Shown piece after piece: positions 1 through 6,395 of a stretch of DNA of 16,595 nucleotides. This DNA is from JAAYKT01 sp964408955. GTDB lineage: Bacteria > Bacillota > Clostridia > Lutisporales > Lutisporaceae. Numbering within the stretch: position 1 is the stretch's first letter; the number at the start of each line of letters is the position of its first letter. The stretch spans positions 1-16,595 of the forward strand of contig CAYPBK010000051.1 of the NCBI GenBank assembly GCA_964408955.1, given 5' to 3'. Below the pieces are notes generated by a model. That model worked only from the letters and a program-made list of their open reading frames with translations. It ran no database searches and was not told the DNA's origin. The position numbers and the translations under genes are program-made.

Positions 1-53
1 CGTACGGTGGTGTGAGAGGGGCGAAGCTCATTAAGAGTTAGCCTCTACTCGAT
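1..53 (+). mobile_element. Group II intron (IIC-like), 3' end only
   Basis: The first bases, CGTACGGTGGTGTGAGAGG, look like the 3' strand of group II intron domain V and the start of the domain V/VI linker. They match the end of bacterial class C introns such as the Oceanobacillus iheyensis intron as I remember it. A short imperfect hairpin follows (AGAGG...GGC at about 15-23 with GCCTCT at 41-46, inner CTC/GAG), as expected for domain VI. The unpaired A at 47 would be the branch point, and CTCGAT ends the intron at about position 53. The body and any reverse transcriptase gene lie outside the window. The exact last base is inferred from family pattern. Confidence 0.8.
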
Positions 54-161
54 TTTTTACACTCTAATTTGTTCAGCTCTTTATTATCAAGTATTTTGGT
101 TCTCTATTATTTTTCTATCTTTATTTCTGTTTTGATTTCCGTTATTTTATATTACAAGCTG
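54..161 (+). other. T-rich leader between intron end and spoIIIA promoter
   Basis: This stretch is strikingly T-rich on the coding strand, with many runs of three to six T and few G. It contains no open frame, no convincing hairpin and no sigma-A promoter that I can see. The T run immediately after the intron end may be what is left of the T-tract of the upstream gene's terminator, because class C introns insert behind terminators. That reading is inference. Confidence 0.4.
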
Positions 162-190
162 TCATATTATTACCAAGGATAAAATATATT
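162..190 (+). promoter_or_regulatory. Sigma-E type promoter for the spoIIIA operon
   Basis: TCATATT (162-168) fits the Bacillus sigma-E -35 pattern KMATATT at all seven positions. After a 14-base spacer, AATATATT (183-190) fits the -10 pattern CATACAHT at six of eight. The position, about 20 bases before the spoIIIAA start, suits the known mother-cell control of this operon. The match was read by eye. Confidence 0.6.
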
Positions 191-209
191 TATAAAGGAG
201 AGGACAAAC

Positions 210-1160
210 TTGGCGAAGGAGAAACCTTGGGATGAAATTGCTAATTTTATGCCGCCGAATATAAGCAAAATGTTCAAATCCGTTTCAAAGGATATTAGAG
301 ATAAAGCAGAGGAGGTAAGGCTGAGACTTGGTAAACCTCTTATGATTTGCGGCGATAATTGGGATTATTTTGTAGGGTATTACGGCAATCTTACAGATAG
401 TATAGAGGCTTCATATAAAATAACAAAGGATGATATGGAGAAAGCTGCAGGTATTATTCAAAGATTTTCTGTATATTCCTTTGAAGAAGAGTTAAGAAAT
501 GGTTATATTACTATACCCGGAGGTCATAGAATAGGTATAGCCGGAAGGGTTGTTATTGAAAAAGGCGATATAAGAACGATAAAAGATATAAGCTTTATCA
601 ATTATAGAATAGCAAAATCTATAATCGGAGCCGCTGATAATGTTATGAGGCATATCGTTAAAGATTCCGGAGATATATATAATACGATAATTATATCCCC
701 TCCTCAATGCGGGAAAACAACTCTTTTAAGAGATATAACAAGGCAATTAAGCGATGGTATAGAGGCTTTGAATATAAAAGGCAAAAAGGTTGGACTTATT
801 GATGAAAGGTCAGAAATAGCCGCTTGTTTCATGGGAGAGTCGAAGAATGATGTGGGTGTTAGAACGGATGTTTTAGATGCTTGTCCCAAAGCCAAAGGCA
901 TTATTCTAATGATCAGATCTATGTCTCCGGATATCATAATTACTGATGAAATAGGTAAAGCAGGTGATGGAGGCGCCCTCTTAGATGCAGTTAATGCCGG
1001 AGTAAAAATTATTGCCACTATGCACGGTAAGAGTCTGGATGATTTATACAGCAAAATCGAGCTCAAAAAAATCCATCACAATCTTTTTGAAAAAGTGATT
1101 CTTTTAGGCAGAAGCCGAGGGGTAGGTACTATTGAGGGCATTTATGATATTAAGGAGTGA
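210..1160 (+). CDS. spoIIIAA: Stage III sporulation protein AA, ATPase
   Basis: Cytoplasmic ATPase of the SpoIIIA-SpoIIQ channel that joins mother cell and forespore after engulfment. It is related to secretion ATPases of the type II/IV (PilT/VirB11-like) superfamily and is needed for late sigma-G activity. The 316-residue product is close to the usual size of about 307. Walker A is SPPQCGKTT at residues 163-171. A conserved GLIDERSEI segment sits near 195-203, and a Walker B-like hydrophobic strand ending in DE (DIIITDEIGK) lies at 241-250. The start is TTG at 210, chosen because AAGGAGAGG (195-203) lies 6-9 bases upstream and no better ATG exists. It is the first gene of the eight-gene operon, with a sigma-E type promoter just ahead. 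The stop overlaps the SD sequence of spoIIIAB. Confidence 0.97.
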   Translation: MAKEKPWDEIANFMPPNISKMFKSVSKDIRDKAEEVRLRLGKPLMICGDNWDYFVGYYGNLTDSIEASYKITKDDMEKAAGIIQRFSVYSFEEELRNGYITIPGGHRIGIAGRVVIEKGDIRTIKDISFINYRIAKSIIGAADNVMRHIVKDSGDIYNTIIISPPQCGKTTLLRDITRQLSDGIEALNIKGKKVGLIDERSEIAACFMGESKNDVGVRTDVLDACPKAKGIILMIRSMSPDIIITDEIGKAGDGGALLDAVNAGVKIIATMHGKSLDDLYSKIELKKIHHNLFEKVILLGRSRGVGTIEGIYDIKE

Positions 1161-1166
1161 AATATA

Positions 1167-1688
1167 ATGCTGATAAAGCTTATAGGCGGTATAATAATAA
1201 TTTTATCCAGCACTCTCATAGGTATACTTTTATCTCAAAAGTACAAAAGCAGACCGGTATTTCTTAAAAAATTCAGGTTTTCTATGCAAATGCTTGAGAC
1301 AGAAGTAATATACGGTACAACACCTTTGCCTTACGCTTTATACAGTATCAGTCTTAAAAGTGATTACCCCTGGAAAGCTTTTTTTTATGAGTCCTATGAA
1401 AATATAACTGATAGAAAATTTTTCACTATGGAAGAAGCTTGGAGTGATGCAATGGATAAGCATTTAAACTGCGGCTCCTTGAACAAAGCCGACAAGGAAA
1501 TAATAAAGAATATTGGGAAAGTAATCGGTAAATCTGACCGGGAGGATCAGAAGAAACATTTTTTACTGCTTTATGCTCAGTTAAACCAGCAGGAAGAACG
1601 GGCAGAGGATGAAAGAAGGAAAAACGAACGTATGTATAAAAGTCTTGGCTTCCTGCTTGGCGCAGCTATTTATATTATTTTAATTTAA
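1167..1688 (+). CDS. spoIIIAB: Stage III sporulation protein AB
   Basis: Membrane component of the SpoIIIA complex, with similarity in the family to GspF-type platform proteins of type II secretion. It is thought to couple the AA ATPase to the membrane. The 173-residue product matches the usual length of about 171. It has an N-terminal membrane segment (about residues 3-22), a long charged helical middle expected in the cytoplasm (FRFSMQMLETEVIYG and a Glu/Lys/Arg-rich stretch near 130-155), and a short hydrophobic C-terminus (about 157-173). ATG at 1167 is preceded by AAGGAGTGA, which includes the stop codon of spoIIIAA, so the two genes are translationally close. Identification rests on order, size and topology. 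Confidence 0.95.
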   Translation: MLIKLIGGIIIILSSTLIGILLSQKYKSRPVFLKKFRFSMQMLETEVIYGTTPLPYALYSISLKSDYPWKAFFYESYENITDRKFFTMEEAWSDAMDKHLNCGSLNKADKEIIKNIGKVIGKSDREDQKKHFLLLYAQLNQQEERAEDERRKNERMYKSLGFLLGAAIYIILI

Positions 1689-1701
1689 TGGGGGATTTAT
1701 A

Positions 1702-1896
1702 ATGGATATCAATCTGATTTTCAAAATAGCAGCAGTAGGAATTATTATTTCAGTGCTTAATATAGTTCTGACAAAGTCAGGGAGAGAGGAAATGGCAATG
1801 ATGACAACATTGACGGGGCTGATAGTTGTTTTGATGATGGTAATAGGCCTTATAAGCCGTTTGTTTGATACTGTAAGGACAATGTTCCAATTATAG
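1702..1896 (+). CDS. spoIIIAC: Stage III sporulation protein AC
   Basis: Small integral membrane protein of the SpoIIIA complex, 64 residues against about 68 in Bacillus. Two hydrophobic helices are visible (about residues 4-23 and 33-52), joined by a short polar loop containing KSGREE, a typical signature of the family. A GGGGGA SD sequence sits 6 bases before ATG 1702. It lies between spoIIIAB and spoIIIAD with gaps of 13 and 8 bases, so it is clearly co-transcribed. Its precise role in the channel is not established; it is generally grouped with AD as a membrane pair. Confidence 0.95.
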   Translation: MDINLIFKIAAVGIIISVLNIVLTKSGREEMAMMTTLTGLIVVLMMVIGLISRLFDTVRTMFQL

Positions 1897-1904
1897 GTGA
1901 TTAT

Positions 1905-2291
1905 ATGGATATAATGCAAATAGTTGTAATTGGTTTGGTAGCATCCATAATTGCGTTGGTGGTTAAAGAGTATAAGCCAGAATTATCTATACAAATTAGC
2001 ATTGTCACAGGGTTGATTATTTTTACCGCAATTTTAAACAAGCTGGGCTCTGTTCTTACGGTATTAAAGTACTATGCCGCTAAAGCGGATATTGATACGT
2101 TTTACTTCTCCATTATTTTAAAGGTTATTTCCATTGCATATATAACAGAATTTGGAGCACAAATTTGCAAAGACTCCGGAGAAGCTTCCATAGGCAGTAA
2201 AATTGAGTTTGCCGGTAAGGTTCTCATAATGACATTGGCAATCCCGGTTTATGCTGCTTTATTCGATATCATAATCAAAATAATGCCGTGA
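1905..2291 (+). CDS. spoIIIAD: Stage III sporulation protein AD
   Basis: Polytopic membrane protein of the SpoIIIA complex. The 128-residue product is near the usual length of about 133. Hydrophobic helices are seen at about residues 2-20, 29-50, 64-82 and 100-125. The loop GAQICKDSGEASIGSKIEF (about 84-102) is a well-conserved stretch of the family. ATG 1905 follows AGGTGAT, which overlaps the stop codon of spoIIIAC. A second ATG three codons in is less well placed. It sits 8 bases behind spoIIIAC and 12 bases ahead of spoIIIAE. Confidence 0.95.
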   Translation: MDIMQIVVIGLVASIIALVVKEYKPELSIQISIVTGLIIFTAILNKLGSVLTVLKYYAAKADIDTFYFSIILKVISIAYITEFGAQICKDSGEASIGSKIEFAGKVLIMTLAIPVYAALFDIIIKIMP

Positions 2292-2303
2292 GGATGAAAG
2301 AAC

Positions 2304-3461
2304 ATGAGAAAAGCCTTGATAATTGCTTTAGTGATACTTTTTATTAGTGGAGCTGTTTATGCTGACGGTATTGATATCCTCCTTGATAATGAGCTTGAAA
2401 GATTGGATATTCAGGAAATACAAAGCATAGCAGATGGAATAAGTGTCGGCAGCAGCAATATTATACCCAGACTGAGTATAAAAGAAATAATAAAAGCGCC
2501 TTTCAAAAAAGGGCTGCCTTTTAATATTAACGAGCTTCTAAAAGATATCTGGCGTTATATTATGTATGAATTGATGCTCAGTTTTGTACTTATAGGAAAA
2601 ATAATAATCTTAGCGGTTATTTGTTCTTTTTTTCAGAACTTACATAACGGCTTTCAAGGAGAATCTATTGGAAAGCTTGCTTATAGTATTTGTTATATAA
2701 TGATAATCATGCTGGCTTTGCAAAGCTTCAGTATAGTAACCTCGACCTGTATAAGCACCATAGATACTATAGTAAGCTTCATGCAGGCCTTGATGCCCAT
2801 TCTTATTACTTTGCTTTTTTCTCTGGGAGGCATTGCATCTTCAACATTATTTCAGCCTATTGTTTATACTTCATTGACAGCTGTTGTCACTTTTATAAAA
2901 ACCATTGTTATCCCTATGGTTATTTTCTCTTCCGTGCTTTCTATAATTAGCAATATATCAGATAAAGTACGCATATCGAGGCTGGCTTCATTGATACGGG
3001 GAGTAGCCATAGCCCTTTTGGGTATTATACTTACTGCATTTACAGGAATCGCTTCCATACAGGGTCTGGCTGCATCAAGCTTTGACGGGGTTGTTGCAAA
3101 GACTGCTAAATTCACGGTGGATAGCTTTATACCCGTTATCGGAGATTTTTTATCAGAAGCTTTTGATGTTGTGATGGGCTGCTCTTTGTTGCTAAAAAAC
3201 GGTATAAGCATAACCGGTTTAATTCTTTTGATTTTCATTATTTTATTGCCGGTAATTAAAATACTTGCAATATTTCTTTCCTATAAGCTTGGAGCCGCAT
3301 TAATACAGCCTATTATTGATAATGAATTAGTACAAAGCTTAAATGACATTAGTAATTCAGTTTTTGCTTTGTTTTGTTGTATGGCTTCCGTAGGGATACT
3401 TTTCTTTATTGCCATTACCGTTATTATGGGTATCGGCAATGCAACTGTGATGATGAGGTAG
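2304..3461 (+). CDS. spoIIIAE: Stage III sporulation protein AE
   Basis: Largest membrane protein of the SpoIIIA complex and a candidate for its transmembrane core. It has 385 residues against about 399 in Bacillus. The N-terminus looks like a cleavable signal peptide: MRK, a hydrophobic core, then a VYA-DG cleavage site after residue 21. An extracytoplasmic region runs to about residue 85. About seven hydrophobic segments follow, near 88-115, 125-150, 163-187, 189-218, 230-257, 300-337 and 352-384. ATG 2304 has an AGGATGA SD sequence that overlaps the end of spoIIIAD. The stop codon abuts the first possible start of spoIIIAF. Confidence 0.96.
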   Translation: MRKALIIALVILFISGAVYADGIDILLDNELERLDIQEIQSIADGISVGSSNIIPRLSIKEIIKAPFKKGLPFNINELLKDIWRYIMYELMLSFVLIGKIIILAVICSFFQNLHNGFQGESIGKLAYSICYIMIIMLALQSFSIVTSTCISTIDTIVSFMQALMPILITLLFSLGGIASSTLFQPIVYTSLTAVVTFIKTIVIPMVIFSSVLSIISNISDKVRISRLASLIRGVAIALLGIILTAFTGIASIQGLAASSFDGVVAKTAKFTVDSFIPVIGDFLSEAFDVVMGCSLLLKNGISITGLILLIFIILLPVIKILAIFLSYKLGAALIQPIIDNELVQSLNDISNSVFALFCCMASVGILFFIAITVIMGIGNATVMMR

Positions 3462-4109
3462 GTGGTGTTATTGACGGAAATATTAAAGCCATGGATTTTG
3501 AATATAGTTGTCGTAATTTTTTTCCTTATATTATCTGATATATTGCTGCCGGAAGGCAATATAAAGCAATATATAAAAGTGATTCTGGGGCTTTTTGTGA
3601 TATTGGTAATTATTAAACCTTTACTAAGTATTAAAAGTCTGGACTATAATTTTGAAAATATCTACATAGAAACATCTGCATTTTTAGAAGTTGATAGCTA
3701 TGACAAGGATATAGAAGCTTTGCAGGATTATCATAAAAAGAGCATAAGAGCTCAGTATTTAAACAATATAAAAAATGCCGTTACGGATGCAGTTTCGAAG
3801 GAGCTTGATATGGATAGAGCTTTAATCCATACAGAATTAGATCCTGATGAGAATGGTAAAAACGAATATGAATTACCAAAAGGCATTTTTGTTACCATTA
3901 ACGGCATACCTCAAGACACTGATATTAAAAAAATAAAAAAAGTCCGCATACCCCATGGTAAAAAAGTAATTAATGATGAAGAGAAGGAATATAATTTCAA
4001 TGAAAAGGCATATACAGAAAATTTAAGAAACATAATAATCAGGTTTATTCCTATAGAAAAAGACCGGATACAGATAAAATTTATTGAAAACGGGGGAGAT
4101 ACAGGTTGA
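3462..4109 (+). CDS. spoIIIAF: Stage III sporulation protein AF
   Basis: Bitopic membrane protein of the SpoIIIA complex. Two N-terminal membrane helices (about residues 10-30 and 37-58) are followed by a soluble domain of about 150 residues that resembles the ring-forming domain of AG and AH. The length is 215 residues against about 206. The start is ambiguous: GTG at 3462 and 3465 and TTG at 3471 are all in frame, with GAGGT (3455-3459) and TAGGTGG (3459-3465) as possible SD sequences. I give the longest form because it best matches the family N-terminus. The 3' end overlaps the TTG start of spoIIIAG by 4 bases. The coding region carries a candidate sigma-E promoter near 3987-4016. Confidence 0.93.
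   Translation: MVLLTEILKPWILNIVVVIFFLILSDILLPEGNIKQYIKVILGLFVILVIIKPLLSIKSLDYNFENIYIETSAFLEVDSYDKDIEALQDYHKKSIRAQYLNNIKNAVTDAVSKELDMDRALIHTELDPDENGKNEYELPKGIFVTINGIPQDTDIKKIKKVRIPHGKKVINDEEKEYNFNEKAYTENLRNIIIRFIPIEKDRIQIKFIENGGDTG
3987..4016 (+). promoter_or_regulatory. Candidate internal sigma-E promoter for spoIIIAG-AH
   Basis: GAATATA (3987-3993) matches the sigma-E -35 pattern KMATATT at six of seven positions. After 15 bases, CATATACA (4009-4016) matches CATACAHT at six of eight. It lies inside spoIIIAF about 90 bases before spoIIIAG. As I recall, the Bacillus subtilis spoIIIA locus also needs an internal sigma-E promoter in this area for AG and AH, which makes this match more credible. 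In AT-rich DNA a chance match is possible. Confidence 0.35.
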
Positions 4110-4708
4110 AAATATTTGAATGGCTTAAGGAAAAAATAGAGACGGGAAATAATAAAAAATTAATAACCAATTTATTAATTTTTCTATGCGTTGGCATAGT
4201 GTTTGTCATTGCCGGCAATTTTTTTAATGATATTACAAGGAGGAAAAATGAGACTGATAACGGAGGATATGGCAATAACGATGTAATTAATAGTGAAAAT
4301 TACAATGTTAAAAGCAGCGAAGAGGACGTTGAAATGCAATTAGGGGATATTCTAAGCAAGGTATATAATGCGGGGAAGGTTTCTGTAATGATTACCTATA
4401 TGAGCAGCAAGGAGCTTATAACCGACAAGGATAAAACCGTTAACGATAAAATAACGAGTGAAAAGGATAATGACGGAGGTATCAGAGATATAAATGAGCT
4501 AAGCACAAACGATAAAACTGTCATGGTAAATGAACAAGGCGGCAACTCAAAGCCCGTGGTGGTAAAGGAAATAAACCCGGAAATAAAAGGTGTAATAGTT
4601 GTGGCAGAAGGCGCTAAGGATGCAAGAATAAAACAAATGCTTACGGAGGCAGTTCAAACGGTGTTGGGAGTTCCCGCCTATAGGGTTATGGTTTTAGAAA
4701 CAAAATAG
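4106..4708 (+). CDS. spoIIIAG: Stage III sporulation protein AG
   Basis: Component of the SpoIIIA channel that in Bacillus forms a large ring in the space between mother-cell and forespore membranes. The 200-residue product is a little shorter than the usual 229. It has a cytoplasmic N-terminus, one membrane helix (about residues 19-38), a polar linker, and a C-terminal ring-building domain ending in VIVVAEGAKDARIKQMLTEA and VLGVPAYRVMVLE. A Lys/Asp/Asn-rich insert (about 108-145) separates the domain's two halves. The start is TTG 4106, supported by GGGGGAG seven bases upstream; it overlaps the stop of spoIIIAF (TTGA), which suggests translational coupling. Confidence 0.95.
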   Translation: MKIFEWLKEKIETGNNKKLITNLLIFLCVGIVFVIAGNFFNDITRRKNETDNGGYGNNDVINSENYNVKSSEEDVEMQLGDILSKVYNAGKVSVMITYMSSKELITDKDKTVNDKITSEKDNDGGIRDINELSTNDKTVMVNEQGGNSKPVVVKEINPEIKGVIVVAEGAKDARIKQMLTEAVQTVLGVPAYRVMVLETK

Positions 4709-4724
4709 TAAAGGAGGTATTCTA

Positions 4725-5312
4725 ATGAAATTTAACTTTAACAGAAAAACAATTTCTATCTGTTCCCTTGTTTTAATACTAATTGTAATCGGTTATACTT
4801 ATAACGCATTTATAAACTCTAAGCAAGAAACCCTTGATTTGGATTTTAATAGTGATATTTCTATGGATTTAGAGGGCTTTAATGATGACATGGATTTATC
4901 AGAAAAGAAAAGCAGCCTAAGTATAATAGAAAGTCAAAAAGAATCGGAAGCAACTAAAGAAGCCTCTACTTTCTTTATTGAGTATAGATTGGAAAGAGAT
5001 AAAAACAGAAGCAAAGAATATGATATGTGGCAGAATATAATAGAGAGCGAAAAAGCAGAACCAACATTTAAAACACTGGCACAGGATGAAATAGTGAAAT
5101 TAGTTGCATTGACAGAAAAAGAAATGATTATAGAAAACTTAATAGTAGCCAGGGGATTTAAAGACGCTTTAGTGTTTTTAGCTGATGATTCTGTCACAGT
5201 GCTTGTTGAAACCAACGAGTTAAACCCGGCAAATGTAGCACAAATACAGGATATTGTAATGAGAAAAACCAGTATTAACGCGAATAATATAAAAATTATG
5301 AAGAAAGATTAG
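4725..5312 (+). CDS. spoIIIAH: Stage III sporulation protein AH
   Basis: Mother-cell partner of the forespore protein SpoIIQ in the engulfment-stage channel. It has 195 residues against about 218 in Bacillus. A single membrane helix spans about residues 10-28, an acidic linker follows, and a helical segment (about 65-110) leads into a YscJ/FliF-like ring domain. That domain shows the pattern LTEKEMIIENLIVARGF and a C-terminal ELNPANVAQIQDIVMRKT. The SD sequence AAAGGAGGT before ATG 4725 is the strongest in the operon. It is the last spoIIIA gene. No terminator hairpin follows; the next gene has its own promoter. Confidence 0.96.
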   Translation: MKFNFNRKTISICSLVLILIVIGYTYNAFINSKQETLDLDFNSDISMDLEGFNDDMDLSEKKSSLSIIESQKESEATKEASTFFIEYRLERDKNRSKEYDMWQNIIESEKAEPTFKTLAQDEIVKLVALTEKEMIIENLIVARGFKDALVFLADDSVTVLVETNELNPANVAQIQDIVMRKTSINANNIKIMKKD

Positions 5313-5318
5313 TTATGT

Positions 5319-5347
5319 TTGTAAACGTTGCACTGATTTGTTATAAT
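5319..5347 (+). promoter_or_regulatory. Extended -10 sigma-A promoter for the Asp23-family gene
   Basis: TATAAT (5342-5347) is a perfect -10 box with TG one base before it (5339-5340), the extended -10 signature. TTGTAA (5319-5324) serves as the -35 with four of six matches and exactly 17 bases of spacing. It lies in the 72-base gap behind spoIIIAH and would give a leader of about 30 bases to the TTG start at 5385. It separates vegetative expression of this gene from the sporulation operon. Confidence 0.75.
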
Positions 5348-5384
5348 ACATATAGAAAAAATCAAAGTAATGGAGGTGCAGAGT

Positions 5385-5774
5385 TTGCAAAACGATAATA
5401 CTATCAATGAATACGGTAGTGTCAAAATTGCAGATGATGTCGTAGCAATAATAGCAGAACTAGCCGCTAAAGAGGTAAAGGGTATAATCGGTATGAGCGG
5501 CGGTATAGCAGACAGCATTACTGAAATACTTGGTAAAAAGAATCCTCTTAAAGGCATTAAGGTTGAAATGGGTGAAAAGGAAACTGCTATTGATTTGCAT
5601 GTGATTGTTGAATATGGTATCAGAATACCGGATATCGCATGGAAGGTTCAAGAAAATGTTAAAAAAGCTGTAGAAACAATGACGGGCTTGAATGTAGTTG
5701 AAGTAAACATCCATATCCAAGGTGTTAATATAGAAAAGGAAGTAAAAGAGGAAGAGATTACTACAAAAAAATAA
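5385..5774 (+). CDS. Asp23/Gls24 family protein (YqhY-like)
   Basis: Member of the Asp23/Gls24 (DUF322) family of cytoplasmic or membrane-associated stress and envelope proteins. In Bacillus the YqhY member sits at this locus next to acetyl-CoA carboxylase genes and has been linked to fatty-acid control. The fold signature is clear: VKIADDVVAIIAELAAKEVKG, GMSGG, VEMGEKETAIDLHVIVEYG, and NVVEVNIHIQGVNI near the C-terminus. The acidic and lysine-rich tail is typical. The start is TTG 5385, giving 129 residues. An ATG at 5370 overlaps the SD sequence GGAGGTG (5372-5378) and cannot be used with it. The gene is monocistronic, with its own promoter and terminator. Confidence 0.92.
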   Translation: MQNDNTINEYGSVKIADDVVAIIAELAAKEVKGIIGMSGGIADSITEILGKKNPLKGIKVEMGEKETAIDLHVIVEYGIRIPDIAWKVQENVKKAVETMTGLNVVEVNIHIQGVNIEKEVKEEEITTKK

Positions 5775-5782
5775 ACTGTTTT

Positions 5783-5824
5783 AACTAACCTTCTGAAAGC
5801 TCAGAGGGTTAGTTTGAATTTATT
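5783..5824 (+). terminator. Rho-independent terminator after the Asp23-family gene
   Basis: AACTAACCTTCTGA (5783-5796) pairs with TCAGAGGGTTAGTT (5801-5814) over 14 bases with one G-U pair, closing a four-base AAGC loop. A T-rich but interrupted tail follows (5813-5824). The stem is strong and the tail only moderate, so some read-through into nusB is possible. Confidence 0.8.
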
Positions 5825-5843
5825 TAAATAAGGGCAAAATAAT
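5814..5843 (+). promoter_or_regulatory. Weak candidate sigma-A promoter for nusB
   Basis: TTGAAT (5814-5819, four of six) and AATAAT (5838-5843, five of six) are 18 bases apart, just behind the terminator stem and 38 bases before nusB. This is the best sigma-A pattern I could find here, but it lacks an extended -10 and could be chance. Confidence 0.3.
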
Positions 5844-5881
5844 GGTTATAGTGATAAAAACCTTTAATAAGGGGAGGACAC

Positions 5882-6334
5882 ATGAGCAGGCGTCTAGCAA
5901 GAAAGGGTGCATTTAAAGCGCTTTACAGTACCAATTACATAGAAGATTTAAGCACTGACGAATTAATCGATAATATTTTACACGAGGAAATCCTGTGGAT
6001 AGCAGATGAAGACAACGACAAGGCATCGGGCAAGGTCTTAAATGATAAGGATAAAGCTTTTTTTACTGAGCTTTTAACAGGTACTTTAAAAAATATTGAC
6101 AGGATAAACGAAATAATTGAACTGAACTTGAAATCATGGAATTTCAGCAGAATAGCTAAAGTTGATTTAGCCATTTTGCAATTAGCTGTTTATGAAATTA
6201 CTTTTAAAAGTGATGTTCCCCATAGTGTCGCCATTAATGAAGCTGTTGAATTAGGCAAAGAATTTGGCACAGATGACTCCGGAAGCTTTATTAACGGAAT
6301 ATTGGGAAAGATAGTAAAGGATCATGTTGATTAG
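5882..6334 (+). CDS. nusB: Transcription antitermination factor NusB
   Basis: RNA-binding helical protein that, with NusE (S10), assembles on boxA to prevent early termination in rRNA operons. The N-terminus SRRLARKGAFKALYS and the C-terminus VPHSVAINEAVELGKEFG...SFINGILGKI are diagnostic. It has 150 residues, about 15-20 more than many NusB proteins. The extra length is a charged stretch (about residues 36-58, rich in Asp, Glu and Lys) between the first helices, which is common in clostridial forms. GGGGAGG sits 5 bases before ATG 5882. It follows the Asp23-family terminator and precedes xseA by 61 bases. Confidence 0.96.
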   Translation: MSRRLARKGAFKALYSTNYIEDLSTDELIDNILHEEILWIADEDNDKASGKVLNDKDKAFFTELLTGTLKNIDRINEIIELNLKSWNFSRIAKVDLAILQLAVYEITFKSDVPHSVAINEAVELGKEFGTDDSGSFINGILGKIVKDHVD

Positions 6335-6337
6335 TCC

Positions 6338-6366
6338 TTTATAAATACTAAACACATTTTTATTAT
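6338..6366 (+). promoter_or_regulatory. Weak candidate promoter for xseA and following genes
   Basis: TTTATA (6338-6343, four of six) and TATTAT (6361-6366, five of six) are 17 bases apart in the gap between nusB and xseA, 30 bases before the xseA start. There is no hairpin terminator in this gap, so the genes may equally be read from further upstream. Confidence 0.35.
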
Positions 6367-6395
6367 AGACATGCCCTTTTGTTTAGGAGGCAATG

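Noticed and set aside
492..1066. Minus-strand open frames opposite spoIIIAA
   Set aside because: They overlap a well-identified gene, lack SD sequences and carry no recognisable motif. The same holds for all other minus-strand frames in the window.
2690..2950. Open frame of 86 codons in another + frame within spoIIIAE
   Set aside because: It lies wholly inside spoIIIAE, has odd Tyr/His-rich composition and no family resemblance, so it is a shadow frame.
5313..5318. Terminator between spoIIIAH and the Asp23-family gene
   Set aside because: Only a four-base GTTT/AAAC pairing exists near 5317-5325 and no T run follows, so the spoIIIA transcript may read through to the terminator at 5783.
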